In this document: in pieces, positions 1 through 6,077 of the stretch
Position numbering within the stretch: the first letter of the stretch is position 1
How the letters are laid out: each line of letters begins with the position of its first letter
Assembly (NCBI GenBank): GCA_031285415.1
Contig: JAITWF010000128.1
Span: 1-11,102 of the forward strand
Origin: Deferribacteraceae bacterium
GTDB taxonomy: Bacteria; Chrysiogenota; Deferribacteres; Deferribacterales; JAISNW01
Length of the DNA stretch: 11,102 nucleotides
Reading direction: 5' to 3'
Program-made: the position numbers and the translations under genes
The notes under the pieces: model-generated
The model's database searches: none
Told to the model about the DNA's origin: nothing
Seen by the model: the letters and a program-made list of their open reading frames with translations, nothing else

Positions 1-1
1 A

Positions 2-634
2 GGAACTATCCTATTCCTTCACGGCAATGGGCAGAATATGAGCTATCATATACATACCGTCTGGTGGCTTGTGAACGCTGGATACGCTGTATTTACCTTT
101 GATTATCGAGGCTACGGCGTCTCCACAGGGGAGCCGAGTATAAAAGGGGTAATGGACGACAGCCACACAGCCCTCGACCTCCTCCTATCGGGCAATATTC
201 CAGATGTAGACGATGTTATCGTGCTGGGGCAGAGCATGGGTGGGGCTATCGCAATATACACAGTTGCCACAACCGAACATCAGGACAGGATATCGGCTCT
301 AATCACCGATAGCGCATTCTCCTCTTGGCGTGATATCGCTAGGGAGAAGGCTGGCGATCTCTTTATAACATGGGCGTTTCAGTACCCCGTAGCATGGACG
401 ATAAACGACGACTATGCGCCACGTAAATTTATTAGCGAGATAGATGACACCGTCAACATTATGCTAATTCATAATCGAAAGGATCCTATAATTCCGTATG
501 AACATGCAGAGGTGCTGTATAAATCATCTGGCAAGCGAGCGGATCTGTTGATCACAAATTACGAAGGACATGTTACCGCTGGTAAATATAATGATACACA
601 ACAAAAGGTTATAAACTTTCTCGATATCCCCTAA
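2..634 (+). CDS. Alpha/beta hydrolase, 5' truncated by the window edge
   Basis: Serine hydrolase of the alpha/beta-hydrolase fold; the substrate cannot be told. The reading frame is open from base 2, so the gene begins outside the window. The first visible residues include HGNGQN, the H-G oxyanion-hole motif that follows the first core strand in this fold. Counting from the Met at base 38, the nucleophile elbow GQSMGG is at residues 64-69 (Ser66), the likely acid is Asp149 in NRKDPIIP, and the catalytic His is His178 in YEGH. All three triad members are therefore present in the right order. FDYRGYGVSTGEPS is typical of the ABHD13/ABHD17-like 'hydrolase of the alpha/beta superfamily' group often found as envelope or cytosolic esterases. 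The missing part would hold any signal peptide or membrane anchor, so location is unknown. The fold is sure, the function only general. Confidence 0.9.
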   Translation, partial: GTILFLHGNGQNMSYHIHTVWWLVNAGYAVFTFDYRGYGVSTGEPSIKGVMDDSHTALDLLLSGNIPDVDDVIVLGQSMGGAIAIYTVATTEHQDRISALITDSAFSSWRDIAREKAGDLFITWAFQYPVAWTINDDYAPRKFISEIDDTVNIMLIHNRKDPIIPYEHAEVLYKSSGKRADLLITNYEGHVTAGKYNDTQQKVINFLDIP

Positions 635-652
635 TATTTGCAGATAAATTGA

Positions 653-681
653 TTGACGTTAGAGTAAAAGATCATTAATAT
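653..681 (+). promoter_or_regulatory. Sigma70-type promoter of the DUF3015 gene
   Basis: TTGACG (653-658) and TAATAT (676-681) are separated by 17 bp and lie about 30 bp before the start codon of the DUF3015 gene. A strong ribosome site, AGGAGAG (699-705), follows. The spacing and the -35 match are good, the -10 match is 4 of 6. Confidence 0.6.
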
Positions 682-710
682 GTGGATACTATTTTATTAG
701 GAGAGTTGAT

Positions 711-1169
711 ATGAAAAAGTTACTCGTAGTTCTCACACTGTTCGTGTTCGCAAGCGTTGCATCTGCTAATCAGTCTAACACTGGTTGCGGACTTGGCGCA
801 ATGCTCCTTGGCGATTCTGCTGATTCTAAACTAATGCAGATCCTCGTTACTACCACTAACGGTACATTCACAACACAGTCTTGGGGTATCACACTTGACA
901 TCGCTGCATTCAAATGCTCTTCAACAAGCGCATGGGTTGCAAACGAGACAGTTGGTGAATTCGTTCAAGGTAACATGGACAGCCTAGTTCGTGATGTTGC
1001 TATGGGTTCTGGCGAAACAATCACAACACTTGCTTCTATCATGGAAGTTCAAGATGTAGACGCTTTTGGTAGCAAATTGCAGAAAAACTTTGCAGTTATC
1101 TTCCCATCAGCTGATGTTGAGTTTGCTTACGTTGCTGACGCAATCACAATCGTAAACACATCTCTGTAA
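711..1169 (+). CDS. Secreted DUF3015 family protein
   Basis: Small exported protein of 152 residues matching the DUF3015 family; its biochemical role is not established. Residues 1-19 form a classical Sec signal peptide (MKKLL start, hydrophobic core, cleavage after SASA-like ASAN). The mature part opens with NTGCGLGAMLLGD, then TTTNGTFTTQSWGIT and a second Cys in AAFKCSS. This is the family pattern of a GCGLG motif, a TTNG segment and a pair of cysteines that probably form a disulphide in the periplasm. Codons are strongly restricted (GTT, GCT, ACA, TCT, AAC), unlike the neighbouring genes. Together with a clear promoter, a strong AGGAGAG site 5 bp before ATG and a textbook terminator, this suggests a highly expressed single-gene transcript. 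Family assignment is by motif memory only. Confidence 0.8.
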   Translation: MKKLLVVLTLFVFASVASANQSNTGCGLGAMLLGDSADSKLMQILVTTTNGTFTTQSWGITLDIAAFKCSSTSAWVANETVGEFVQGNMDSLVRDVAMGSGETITTLASIMEVQDVDAFGSKLQKNFAVIFPSADVEFAYVADAITIVNTSL

Positions 1170-1182
1170 TTGTTCCTCTAAG

Positions 1183-1209
1183 GGGCATGCGAAAGTATGC
1201 CCTTTTTTT
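1183..1209 (+). terminator. Rho-independent terminator of the DUF3015 gene
   Basis: The stem GGGCATGC (1183-1190) pairs with GTATGCCC (1195-1202) over 8 bp including one G-U pair. It is closed by a GAAA tetraloop and followed by seven T (1203-1209). It starts 14 bp after the DUF3015 stop codon. On the other strand the hairpin has no T tract, so it should not terminate the converging toxin gene. Confidence 0.92.
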
Positions 1210-1212
1210 GTT

Positions 1213-1482
1213 TTATCTATCTGAATAATGCCCACGACACTGCGCTATTTCAATGTAACCATCATCTCGAAGCCGAAACAGTAACCGATTACTGTCATCT
1301 ATACGACGAGACCACCAGCCACTCAAGTTGCCTTTTAGTGGTTCAGGCTTGCCAATTCCATCGTAACCGTTGCGTAAAATATCTGCAATGAGTTGATTTA
1401 TACGCTTGAGAGTCCTCTTATCCTCTGTTTGCCAGTATAGATAATCCTCCCATGCCTCTGGCAGAAAGATTAAATTATTCAT
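1213..1482 (-). CDS. yoeB: YoeB/Txe-family toxin (ribosome-dependent mRNA endoribonuclease)
   Basis: Toxin of a type II toxin-antitoxin pair. YoeB-family proteins bind the ribosomal A site and cut translated mRNA. The protein is 89 residues from the ATG at 1482 (MNNLIFLPEAW). A TTG 15 bp upstream would give 94 residues, but the family starts a few residues before the EAWEDYLYW segment, so the ATG is preferred. The match to E. coli YoeB is close along the whole length: EDYLYWQ, KRINQLI, GKPEPLKGNLSGWWSRRI, NRLLF and the C-terminal CRGHY. These carry the equivalents of the catalytic Glu46, Arg65, His83 and Tyr84, all present, so the toxin looks active. Its start overlaps the antitoxin stop by 8 bp (ATGAATAA), which implies translational coupling after the antitoxin. 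There are four residues beyond the usual terminal Tyr. Confidence 0.93.
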   Translation of the reverse strand: MNNLIFLPEAWEDYLYWQTEDKRTLKRINQLIADILRNGYDGIGKPEPLKGNLSGWWSRRIDDSNRLLFRLRDDGYIEIAQCRGHYSDR

Positions 1483-1747
1483 CTGCCATCTTCTCAAGAT
1501 CCGCCAGAGACTTTATCACAGGCTTGCTCTTGCCTGATTCATATGCAGCAATAGCTTTTTCTAAATGCTTCTGGTTGCCGACTGAATAAAATGGATCAAC
1601 AAGTAGCTCAAATGGCATACCTCCAGATCGAATAACCTGTTTATAGAAAACGTTGGTTGCGGCAGAGATTGTAAGCCCAAGCTCTGAAAAGATCCGCTCC
1701 GCTCCATCTTTTACCGCATCATCCACTCGTACATTTACATTTGCCAT
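1475..1747 (-). CDS. RelB/DinJ-family antitoxin
   Basis: Antitoxin that should bind and neutralise the downstream YoeB-type toxin and, through its N-terminal ribbon-helix-helix domain, repress the shared operon. The protein is 90 residues. Residues 1-45 (MANVNVRVDD, then FSELGLTISAATNVFYKQVIR) are the typical RelB/DinJ ribbon-helix-helix, with the strand VNVRVDD inserted in the operator. GGMPFELLVD follows. The C-terminal half (AIAAYESGKS, SLADLEKMADE) should be the flexible toxin-wrapping segment. GAGGTGG (1752-1758) lies 4 bp before ATG as ribosome site. Oddity: E. coli YoeB pairs with YefM, a Phd-type antitoxin, whereas this partner is RelB/DinJ-type, so the operon is a mixed pairing. Confidence is high for the family and the pairing. 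Confidence 0.92.
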   Translation of the reverse strand: MANVNVRVDDAVKDGAERIFSELGLTISAATNVFYKQVIRSGGMPFELLVDPFYSVGNQKHLEKAIAAYESGKSKPVIKSLADLEKMADE

Positions 1748-1757
1748 ATCGCCACCT

Positions 1758-1802
1758 CACAATGTTAAAATCATACATTGTGCAGTATTTGTCAATACAA
1801 AT
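1758..1802 (-). promoter_or_regulatory. Candidate operator/promoter of the toxin-antitoxin operon
   Basis: A perfect inverted repeat CACAATGT (1758-1765) and ACATTGTG (1775-1782), with 9 bp between, sits directly upstream of the antitoxin ribosome site. A second perfect repeat, ATTTGT (1787-1792) and ACAAAT (1797-1802), follows 4 bp beyond the first. The minus strand has TTGACA (1795-1790) and TATGAT (1775-1770), but only 14 bp lie between them, so the exact promoter is uncertain. Overlapping palindromes at the promoter are what an autoregulated RelB/DinJ operon should have. This is inference from position and symmetry. Confidence 0.55.
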
Positions 1803-1820
1803 CTTTACAACTAAATAATC

Positions 1821-1849
1821 TTGACCACCACCTCACTATCTTGTATATT
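1821..1849 (+). promoter_or_regulatory. Promoter predicting a leaderless DUF4105 mRNA
   Basis: TTGACC (1821-1826) and TATATT (1844-1849) have a 17-bp spacer. Only 8 bp separate the -10 box from the ATG at 1858, so transcription should start at or next to the A of the start codon. There is no Shine-Dalgarno-like purine run before the ATG. Confidence 0.6.
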
Positions 1850-1857
1850 TGCACTCT

Positions 1858-3717
1858 ATGAAACATTTTATAATTATCTTCCTACTATTCGCAGTTTCTG
1901 CCAGTGCAGATACCTTATCCGACGCTATCGAGCTTGCTAATCAGAAGAGGCTTTCGGAATCTCAATATTGGCAAGTGCTTTTGCACTATAAAAGCTCCGC
2001 ATTGGGTAAATATCGCAGCCTTATCGACGAGACACGCTTCTTTCTGGCGGTCGATGGCGAGATAGATCCACAGGCAGAGCTTGAGGCAACGATTCGTGCA
2101 ATTCTCGCCCCTGCTGGTATCCCCGACACTCACGCACAGTGCACCTTCCCTGCTCGCACAGCGTGGCTACAGGGTGAGCTTCCTATGCTTGCAGATATGC
2201 CAAAGGCGGCATGCCCAAACTTCGATAACGTATCAAGCAAGATCGCTCCGCAGAAAGCCTCTGTAGTCTTTCCATCATATAACATGTCAGGCCCTGGCTC
2301 GATGTTTGGACACACTATGATACGCCTCGAACCAGCTGAAAGTACAAGCCTATTAGGCTATGCCGCCACGTATGGTGCCGCCGCAGAGGGGGCTGGTGCA
2401 CTTGCATATCTCGTAAAGGGGCTTACTGGCGGTTTTTATGGGCATTATAGCGTTGTGCCATACTATGAAAAACTCAACGAATACGAGGCTATCGACCTGC
2501 GTGATGTATGGGAATACGAGCTCAATCTCACACCTGATGAGGTTTGGCGCATGTACCTACATATCTGGGAGATGAGTTCGTTCGCCTCCGACTACTACTT
2601 TCTAGATGAAAATTGCGCATACAACCTGCTCTTCTTCCTCGAGGCGGCTCGTCCAGGGATAACACTCACCGATGGATTTATCTTTGTGATACCGATCGAT
2701 ACAGTCCGTGCGATCACCTCAAACGATATGGTATCGAAGGTCAATTTTCGCCCCTCGTATGCAAAGCGGATGGAGGCGATGGCAGACTCTATCCCTGGTG
2801 ACGCTGTGACACTTGCTCGTGCAGTGGCAGATGGCGAGATATCAGCAGATAGCGTGCAGGTGAGTAATTTCACTGCACCACAGCAGATTGCAGTACTTGA
2901 TCTTGCGTCAGAGCTTATTAGATATAACTTTCAAGGCTCTACGCCAGAGGAGATCAGCGAATATAGGCGGCGTAGCCTTAGCGTGCTGATGACTCGTTCC
3001 AGATATGCAGAGAAGAATGAATATCCGATCGAGCGCACCTCTCAGCCAGAATCGGGGCATAAAAGCGCACGAGTTACCGCTGGGATGGGGTATACCGATA
3101 GCAGTAACTTCGTCGAAATGTCGCTACGCCCCTCCTTTCACTCGTTTATCGATAATCCGTTAGGCTACCTAGGCGAGAGCAATATAGACGCACTAGACCT
3201 TAAACTGCGCTACTACGAGGCGACTGGCAAATTTAACCTCAAAGAGTTGACATTATTAGATGTAGCAATGCTCTCTGATATAACAAGCTTCTTCGGCGCA
3301 CCATCGTGGAGGGCTCAAGCAGGGGTAGAGGATCGCAGTTTATTTGCAGATAAAACGTTGATGACAGGCTATCTTAACGCCTCTGGCGGCGTCACCTTTA
3401 TGCCAGTAGAAAACTCTATAGTTTGGCTCTTCGGCACAGGCGAGGCGGAGATGGCAGGCAGATACTCCAGCTGGATCGTTGGAGGAATCGGCGTTAGCGG
3501 CGGAGTGATCTACTCGACTGGCACCTTCGGCAGATTTCTGGCGGAGGGATCGTATCTTATCTACTCTGACAGGGGGGAACATCACGAGGGGGAGGTTAGC
3601 GCAAGCTACGCCGTATATCCAGCGATTGATCACGCTATTTCGGCAGGGATAAAGTATATGAAGCAGAGCAAAGTCTATAAGAATGAGTTGAATCTGACGT
3701 ATATGTACTACTTTTAA
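1858..3717 (+). CDS. DUF4105 (Lnb N-terminal-like) envelope protein with C-terminal beta-barrel-like region
   Basis: Exported protein of about 619 residues with no proven activity. The ATG at 1858 is preferred over the in-frame TTG at 1849 because it opens a clean signal peptide (MKHFIIIFLLFAVSASA, cleavage before DTLSD). It is also 8 bp from a good -10 box. The middle region is DUF4105: SYNMSGPGSMFGHTMIRLEP (His about residue 152) and FLDENCAYNLLFFLE (Cys about 253). A conserved FGH His and ENC Cys suggest a Cys-His hydrolase or transferase, which is inference. From about residue 400 the sequence alternates polar and hydrophobic residues, and it ends LNLTYMYYF with a terminal Phe, as outer-membrane barrels do. 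The likely product is therefore an outer-membrane barrel with a periplasmic DUF4105 domain. It is monocistronic: divergent from the toxin-antitoxin operon and convergent with glnA across a palindromic repeat. Confidence 0.82.
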   Translation: MKHFIIIFLLFAVSASADTLSDAIELANQKRLSESQYWQVLLHYKSSALGKYRSLIDETRFFLAVDGEIDPQAELEATIRAILAPAGIPDTHAQCTFPARTAWLQGELPMLADMPKAACPNFDNVSSKIAPQKASVVFPSYNMSGPGSMFGHTMIRLEPAESTSLLGYAATYGAAAEGAGALAYLVKGLTGGFYGHYSVVPYYEKLNEYEAIDLRDVWEYELNLTPDEVWRMYLHIWEMSSFASDYYFLDENCAYNLLFFLEAARPGITLTDGFIFVIPIDTVRAITSNDMVSKVNFRPSYAKRMEAMADSIPGDAVTLARAVADGEISADSVQVSNFTAPQQIAVLDLASELIRYNFQGSTPEEISEYRRRSLSVLMTRSRYAEKNEYPIERTSQPESGHKSARVTAGMGYTDSSNFVEMSLRPSFHSFIDNPLGYLGESNIDALDLKLRYYEATGKFNLKELTLLDVAMLSDITSFFGAPSWRAQAGVEDRSLFADKTLMTGYLNASGGVTFMPVENSIVWLFGTGEAEMAGRYSSWIVGGIGVSGGVIYSTGTFGRFLAEGSYLIYSDRGEHHEGEVSASYAVYPAIDHAISAGIKYMKQSKVYKNELNLTYMYYF

Positions 3718-3721
3718 AAGG

Positions 3722-3833
3722 TACACCCTCCCCTTGAGGGAGGGTCGAAAAAATGACCATTTTTTCGGGGAGGGGTTACCCCCCACCGAATCGGATTACA
3801 TCCTCTTCGACTCCCCCTCAAGGGGGGAGTGTA
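3722..3833. repeat. Palindromic intergenic element, copy A (112 bp, multi-hairpin)
   Basis: The gap between the convergent DUF4105 and glnA genes is almost filled by a long imperfect inverted repeat bounded by TACAC and GTGTA. The left arm has hairpin ACCCTCCC (3725-3732), loop CTTGA, GGGAGGGT (3738-3745), then hairpin CGAAAAAAT (3746-3754), loop GACC, ATTTTTTCG (3759-3767). The centre pairs the GGGGAGGGG tract with CCCCCCACC around TTA (3776-3778). The right arm has CGAA...GGAT (3787-3796) pairing with ATCC...TTCG (3800-3809), then ACTCCCCC (3810-3817), loop TCAAG, GGGGGAGT (3823-3830). Where the two arms differ, both sides of each hairpin change together. Hairpin formation between convergent genes may help transcription end on both sides, although neither side has the usual T tract. 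Confidence 0.85.
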
Positions 3834-3841
3834 TGATGATT

Positions 3842-5254
3842 TTACTGATTAAAATATAACTGATACTCAAATGGTGTCGGTTTTAGCCTCTCTGGCTCGA
3901 TCTCAAGAGTGCGTTTTAGCTCTATCCATGCGAAGATAAACTCTTCTGTAAAGGTATCACCCTTTAGTAGGAAGCTATAATCGTTCTCCAACGCCGTCAT
4001 AGCCTCTTCAAGGCTTCCTGGCAGCTGTGGCACATCGGCAAGCTCTATCGGATCTAGGTCGTAAAGGTTCTTATCCATAGCAGGACCTGGATCGATCTTA
4101 TTCAGCACGCCATCTATTCCAGCCATCATTATCGCCGAAAAGGACATATAAGGGTTTGCCATAGGGTCTGGGAAGCGCACCTCCACACGTTTCGCCTTCG
4201 GACTTGCCGAATACATCGGTATTCTGATAGAGGCGGAGCGGTTGCGAGAGGAGTACGCCAGGTTTACAGGTGCCTCATAGCCTGGGATCAGCCTGCGGTA
4301 CGAGTTTAGTGTAGGGTTTGTAAATGCCGCCAACGCTTTAGCATGTTTCAGAATCCCACCGATAAAGTATAACGCCATATCGGATAGACCTGCGTAATCG
4401 TTGCCAGCAAATAGCGGCTTCCCCTCTTTCCATAGAGATATATGCGTGTGCATACCGTTGCCACTGTCGCCAAATAGCGGTTTCGGCATAAAGGTGACTA
4501 CTTTTCCGTTCTGGGCAGCAGTATTACGCACGACGTACTTATATTTCATCACATTATCAGCCTGTTTCAGCAGGGTGTCAAAGCGAATGTCGATCTCACA
4601 CTGCCCCACAGCGACCTCGTGGTGGTGGCACTCTACAGGGAGTCCGATCTCCATAAGATTTACAACCATCTCGCTACGCAGATCCTGCAACGAGTCTACT
4701 GGAGGAACTGGAAAGTAGCCCCCCTTCAACTCTATCTTACCTGCTATATTACCGCCTATCTCCTCTCTGCCGCTATTCCAGCCAGCTTCGTGGATGTCGA
4801 CCGTATAAAATTGATTCTGTGGGGTAACAGCGTACTGAACGTTGTCCATCACTATAAACTCAAGCTCTGGCCCTATATAGCAGGTATCGGCAAGCCCTGT
4901 AGATTTCAGGTATGCTAACGCCTTTTGCGCTATATAGCGAGGGTTTCGAGAGTATGGGGTGCCTGTGATCGGGTCGTATATATCGCAGATCATTGATATC
5001 GTTGGAGTATCGTAGAATGGATCTAGGAATGCGCTCTCTGGATCTGGCATGATCAGCATATCGCTGGAATCGATCGCCCTCCACCCCTTGATCGACGAGC
5101 CATCTATACCAAATCCATCGGTGAAGGCATCCTCTGTCAGCCGTATAGCTGGCACAGAGGTGTGGTGCCACGTGCCGAGCATGTCGGTGAATCGAAGGTC
5201 TACAATCTTAATATTTTGTTCTTTTATTAGCTCTAATACTTCGTTAACGTTCAT
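3842..5254 (-). CDS. glnA: Type I glutamine synthetase
   Basis: Makes glutamine from glutamate, ammonia and ATP in the cytosol, as a dodecamer. At 470 residues it has the normal GSI length. Signatures in order: GFGIDGSSIKGW (residues 48-58), the metal-binding Glu in GPELEF (130), the HHHEVAVGQ segment (210-218), KPLFGDSGNGMHTH (258-271), NPTLNSYRRLIPGYEAP (313-329) and RNRSASIRIP (337-346). MDKNLYDL (393-400) places Tyr398 at the site adenylylated by GlnE in proteobacterial-type GSI-beta enzymes, so the enzyme is probably controlled by adenylylation. The ATG overlaps the glnB stop as ATGA (5251-5254). GGAG lies inside the end of glnB 10 bp before it, which implies coupled translation in a glnB-glnA operon. 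All key residues I looked for are present. Confidence 0.98.
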   Translation of the reverse strand: MNVNEVLELIKEQNIKIVDLRFTDMLGTWHHTSVPAIRLTEDAFTDGFGIDGSSIKGWRAIDSSDMLIMPDPESAFLDPFYDTPTISMICDIYDPITGTPYSRNPRYIAQKALAYLKSTGLADTCYIGPELEFIVMDNVQYAVTPQNQFYTVDIHEAGWNSGREEIGGNIAGKIELKGGYFPVPPVDSLQDLRSEMVVNLMEIGLPVECHHHEVAVGQCEIDIRFDTLLKQADNVMKYKYVVRNTAAQNGKVVTFMPKPLFGDSGNGMHTHISLWKEGKPLFAGNDYAGLSDMALYFIGGILKHAKALAAFTNPTLNSYRRLIPGYEAPVNLAYSSRNRSASIRIPMYSASPKAKRVEVRFPDPMANPYMSFSAIMMAGIDGVLNKIDPGPAMDKNLYDLDPIELADVPQLPGSLEEAMTALENDYSFLLKGDTFTEEFIFAWIELKRTLEIEPERLKPTPFEYQLYFNQ

Positions 5255-5589
5255 ATTGCGTCTTCTCCAGTTTCACCAGTTCGTATTCGTATCACAGATT
5301 CAACAGGCAGTACAAAGATCTTGCCATCGCCTATTCTGCCAGTTCTGGCGGCGTTTACAATCGTATCCACCACATCTTGCACCATCTCGTCGATAACGAC
5401 GATCTCAAGCTTGATCTTTGGGATAAAATCGATCACATACTCGCCGCCACGGTATAGCTCGGAGTGTCCCTTCTGGCGACCAAATCCTCGCACTTCGGTA
5501 ACGGTTATGCCAGTTATCCCGATCTCTGTCAACTTCTCTTTAACATCATCTAGTTGGAACGGTTTTATAATAGCTTCGATCTTTTTCAT
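5251..5589 (-). CDS. glnB: Nitrogen regulatory protein PII
   Basis: Small trimeric PII signal protein of 112 residues that senses 2-oxoglutarate, ATP/ADP and, through uridylylation, glutamine. In proteobacteria it controls GlnE (glutamine synthetase adenylylation) and NtrB. The sequence follows E. coli GlnB nearly throughout: MKKIEAIIKPF, ITVTEVRGFGRQKGH, T-loop ELYRGGEYVIDF with Tyr51 (uridylylation site), and the C-terminal signature TGRIGDGKIFVLPVE with VIRIRTGE. It is the first gene of glnB-glnA and overlaps glnA by 4 bp, so the sensor and its main downstream target are co-expressed. No Shine-Dalgarno sequence precedes its ATG (upstream is TTACCACC). A possible -10 box lies 7 bp away, so the mRNA may be leaderless. 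GlnB and GlnK are hard to separate by sequence; the glnA linkage favours GlnB. Confidence 0.97.
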   Translation of the reverse strand: MKKIEAIIKPFQLDDVKEKLTEIGITGITVTEVRGFGRQKGHSELYRGGEYVIDFIPKIKLEIVVIDEMVQDVVDTIVNAARTGRIGDGKIFVLPVESVIRIRTGETGEDAI

Positions 5590-5596
5590 GGTGGTA

Positions 5597-5625
5597 AATT
5601 TAACACGCTTTAAGGTTTAAGTCGA
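5597..5625 (-). promoter_or_regulatory. Possible leaderless promoter of glnB-glnA
   Basis: On the minus strand TCGACT (5625-5620), 17 bp, TAAATT (5602-5597), then 7 bp to the glnB ATG. The -35 box matches 4 of 6 and the -10 box is weak. The absence of any Shine-Dalgarno sequence before glnB supports it. I saw no sigma54-type GG/GC pair 10 bp apart in the 80-bp gap, although nitrogen genes often use one. Confidence 0.35.
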
Positions 5626-5669
5626 TATCAAAGTTATTTCTTGAAAATTATTTTACTTTAGGGTAAAAA

Positions 5670-6077
5670 ATGATTATGGAAATAACATCTGAAATTCAAG
5701 TGCGCTTTGCGGATCTAGACGCATATGGGCATGTAAACAACGCCGTATACCTCTCATACCTCGAGATCGCTCGTGTAGAGCTGATACACGACCTCTTCCT
5801 GAAAGACATGGAGCGTAATATTCAGTACCTTCTGATCAAGGTGAACCTCGACTATCATCAGCCGATCGTGTTAAGCGATAAGGTATTTGTTCACTGCTGG
5901 TGGGCGGAGACTGGAAAGGTGAAGTTTAAGGCAGCCTATAGGTTGCACGACGGCAAGGGTAAAACTTTCGCCACTGGATATACCGAACATGCGCTATTTG
6001 ATGGGAATAAGAAGCGGATTATGAGAATGCCTGAGGAGTGGAAAGCGTTTGCCTCCACCCCCAGCGATGTTGACTAA
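5670..6077 (+). CDS. Hotdog-fold acyl-CoA thioesterase (4HBT family)
   Basis: Cytosolic thioesterase of the 4-hydroxybenzoyl-CoA thioesterase/YbgC-like family, 135 residues, the usual single-hotdog length. It should hydrolyse an acyl-CoA; the actual acyl group cannot be inferred. The signature RFADLDAYGHVNNAVYLSYLE is at residues 12-32, with the catalytic Asp17 and the DxxGHVNN loop followed by the long central helix. The strands VNLDYHQPI, VFVHCWW and VKFKAAYRLHDG follow in family order. Two starts are possible: ATG 5670, with AGGG 7 bp upstream, or ATG 5676 two codons later. TTGAAA (5641-5646), 17 bp and TAAAAA (5664-5669) would place a transcript start near 5676. The gene is divergent from glnB and its stop overlaps the pstS stop by 4 bp in convergent orientation. 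No functional link with its neighbours is apparent. Confidence 0.9.
   Translation: MIMEITSEIQVRFADLDAYGHVNNAVYLSYLEIARVELIHDLFLKDMERNIQYLLIKVNLDYHQPIVLSDKVFVHCWWAETGKVKFKAAYRLHDGKGKTFATGYTEHALFDGNKKRIMRMPEEWKAFASTPSDVD

Noticed and set aside
1197..1391. 64-residue open frame on the plus strand over the toxin gene
   Set aside because: It begins inside the DUF3015 terminator and lies antisense to yoeB, whose protein match is unambiguous.
1483..1497. Upstream TTG start for the toxin (94 residues)
   Set aside because: The ATG at 1482 matches the family N-terminus and gives the usual antitoxin-toxin overlap.
3340..3786. 148-residue open frame on the minus strand inside the DUF4105 gene
   Set aside because: It is antisense to a well-supported gene, has no recognisable motif and runs into repeat element A; it is a shadow frame.
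3722..3833. Reading element A as a classical intrinsic terminator
   Set aside because: The GC-rich hairpins are strong, but none is followed directly by a T tract on either strand; the run of T at 3760-3765 is inside a hairpin stem.
4401..4918. Open frames on the plus strand across glnA
   Set aside because: They are shadows of the glnA codons, with no start signals or family resemblance.
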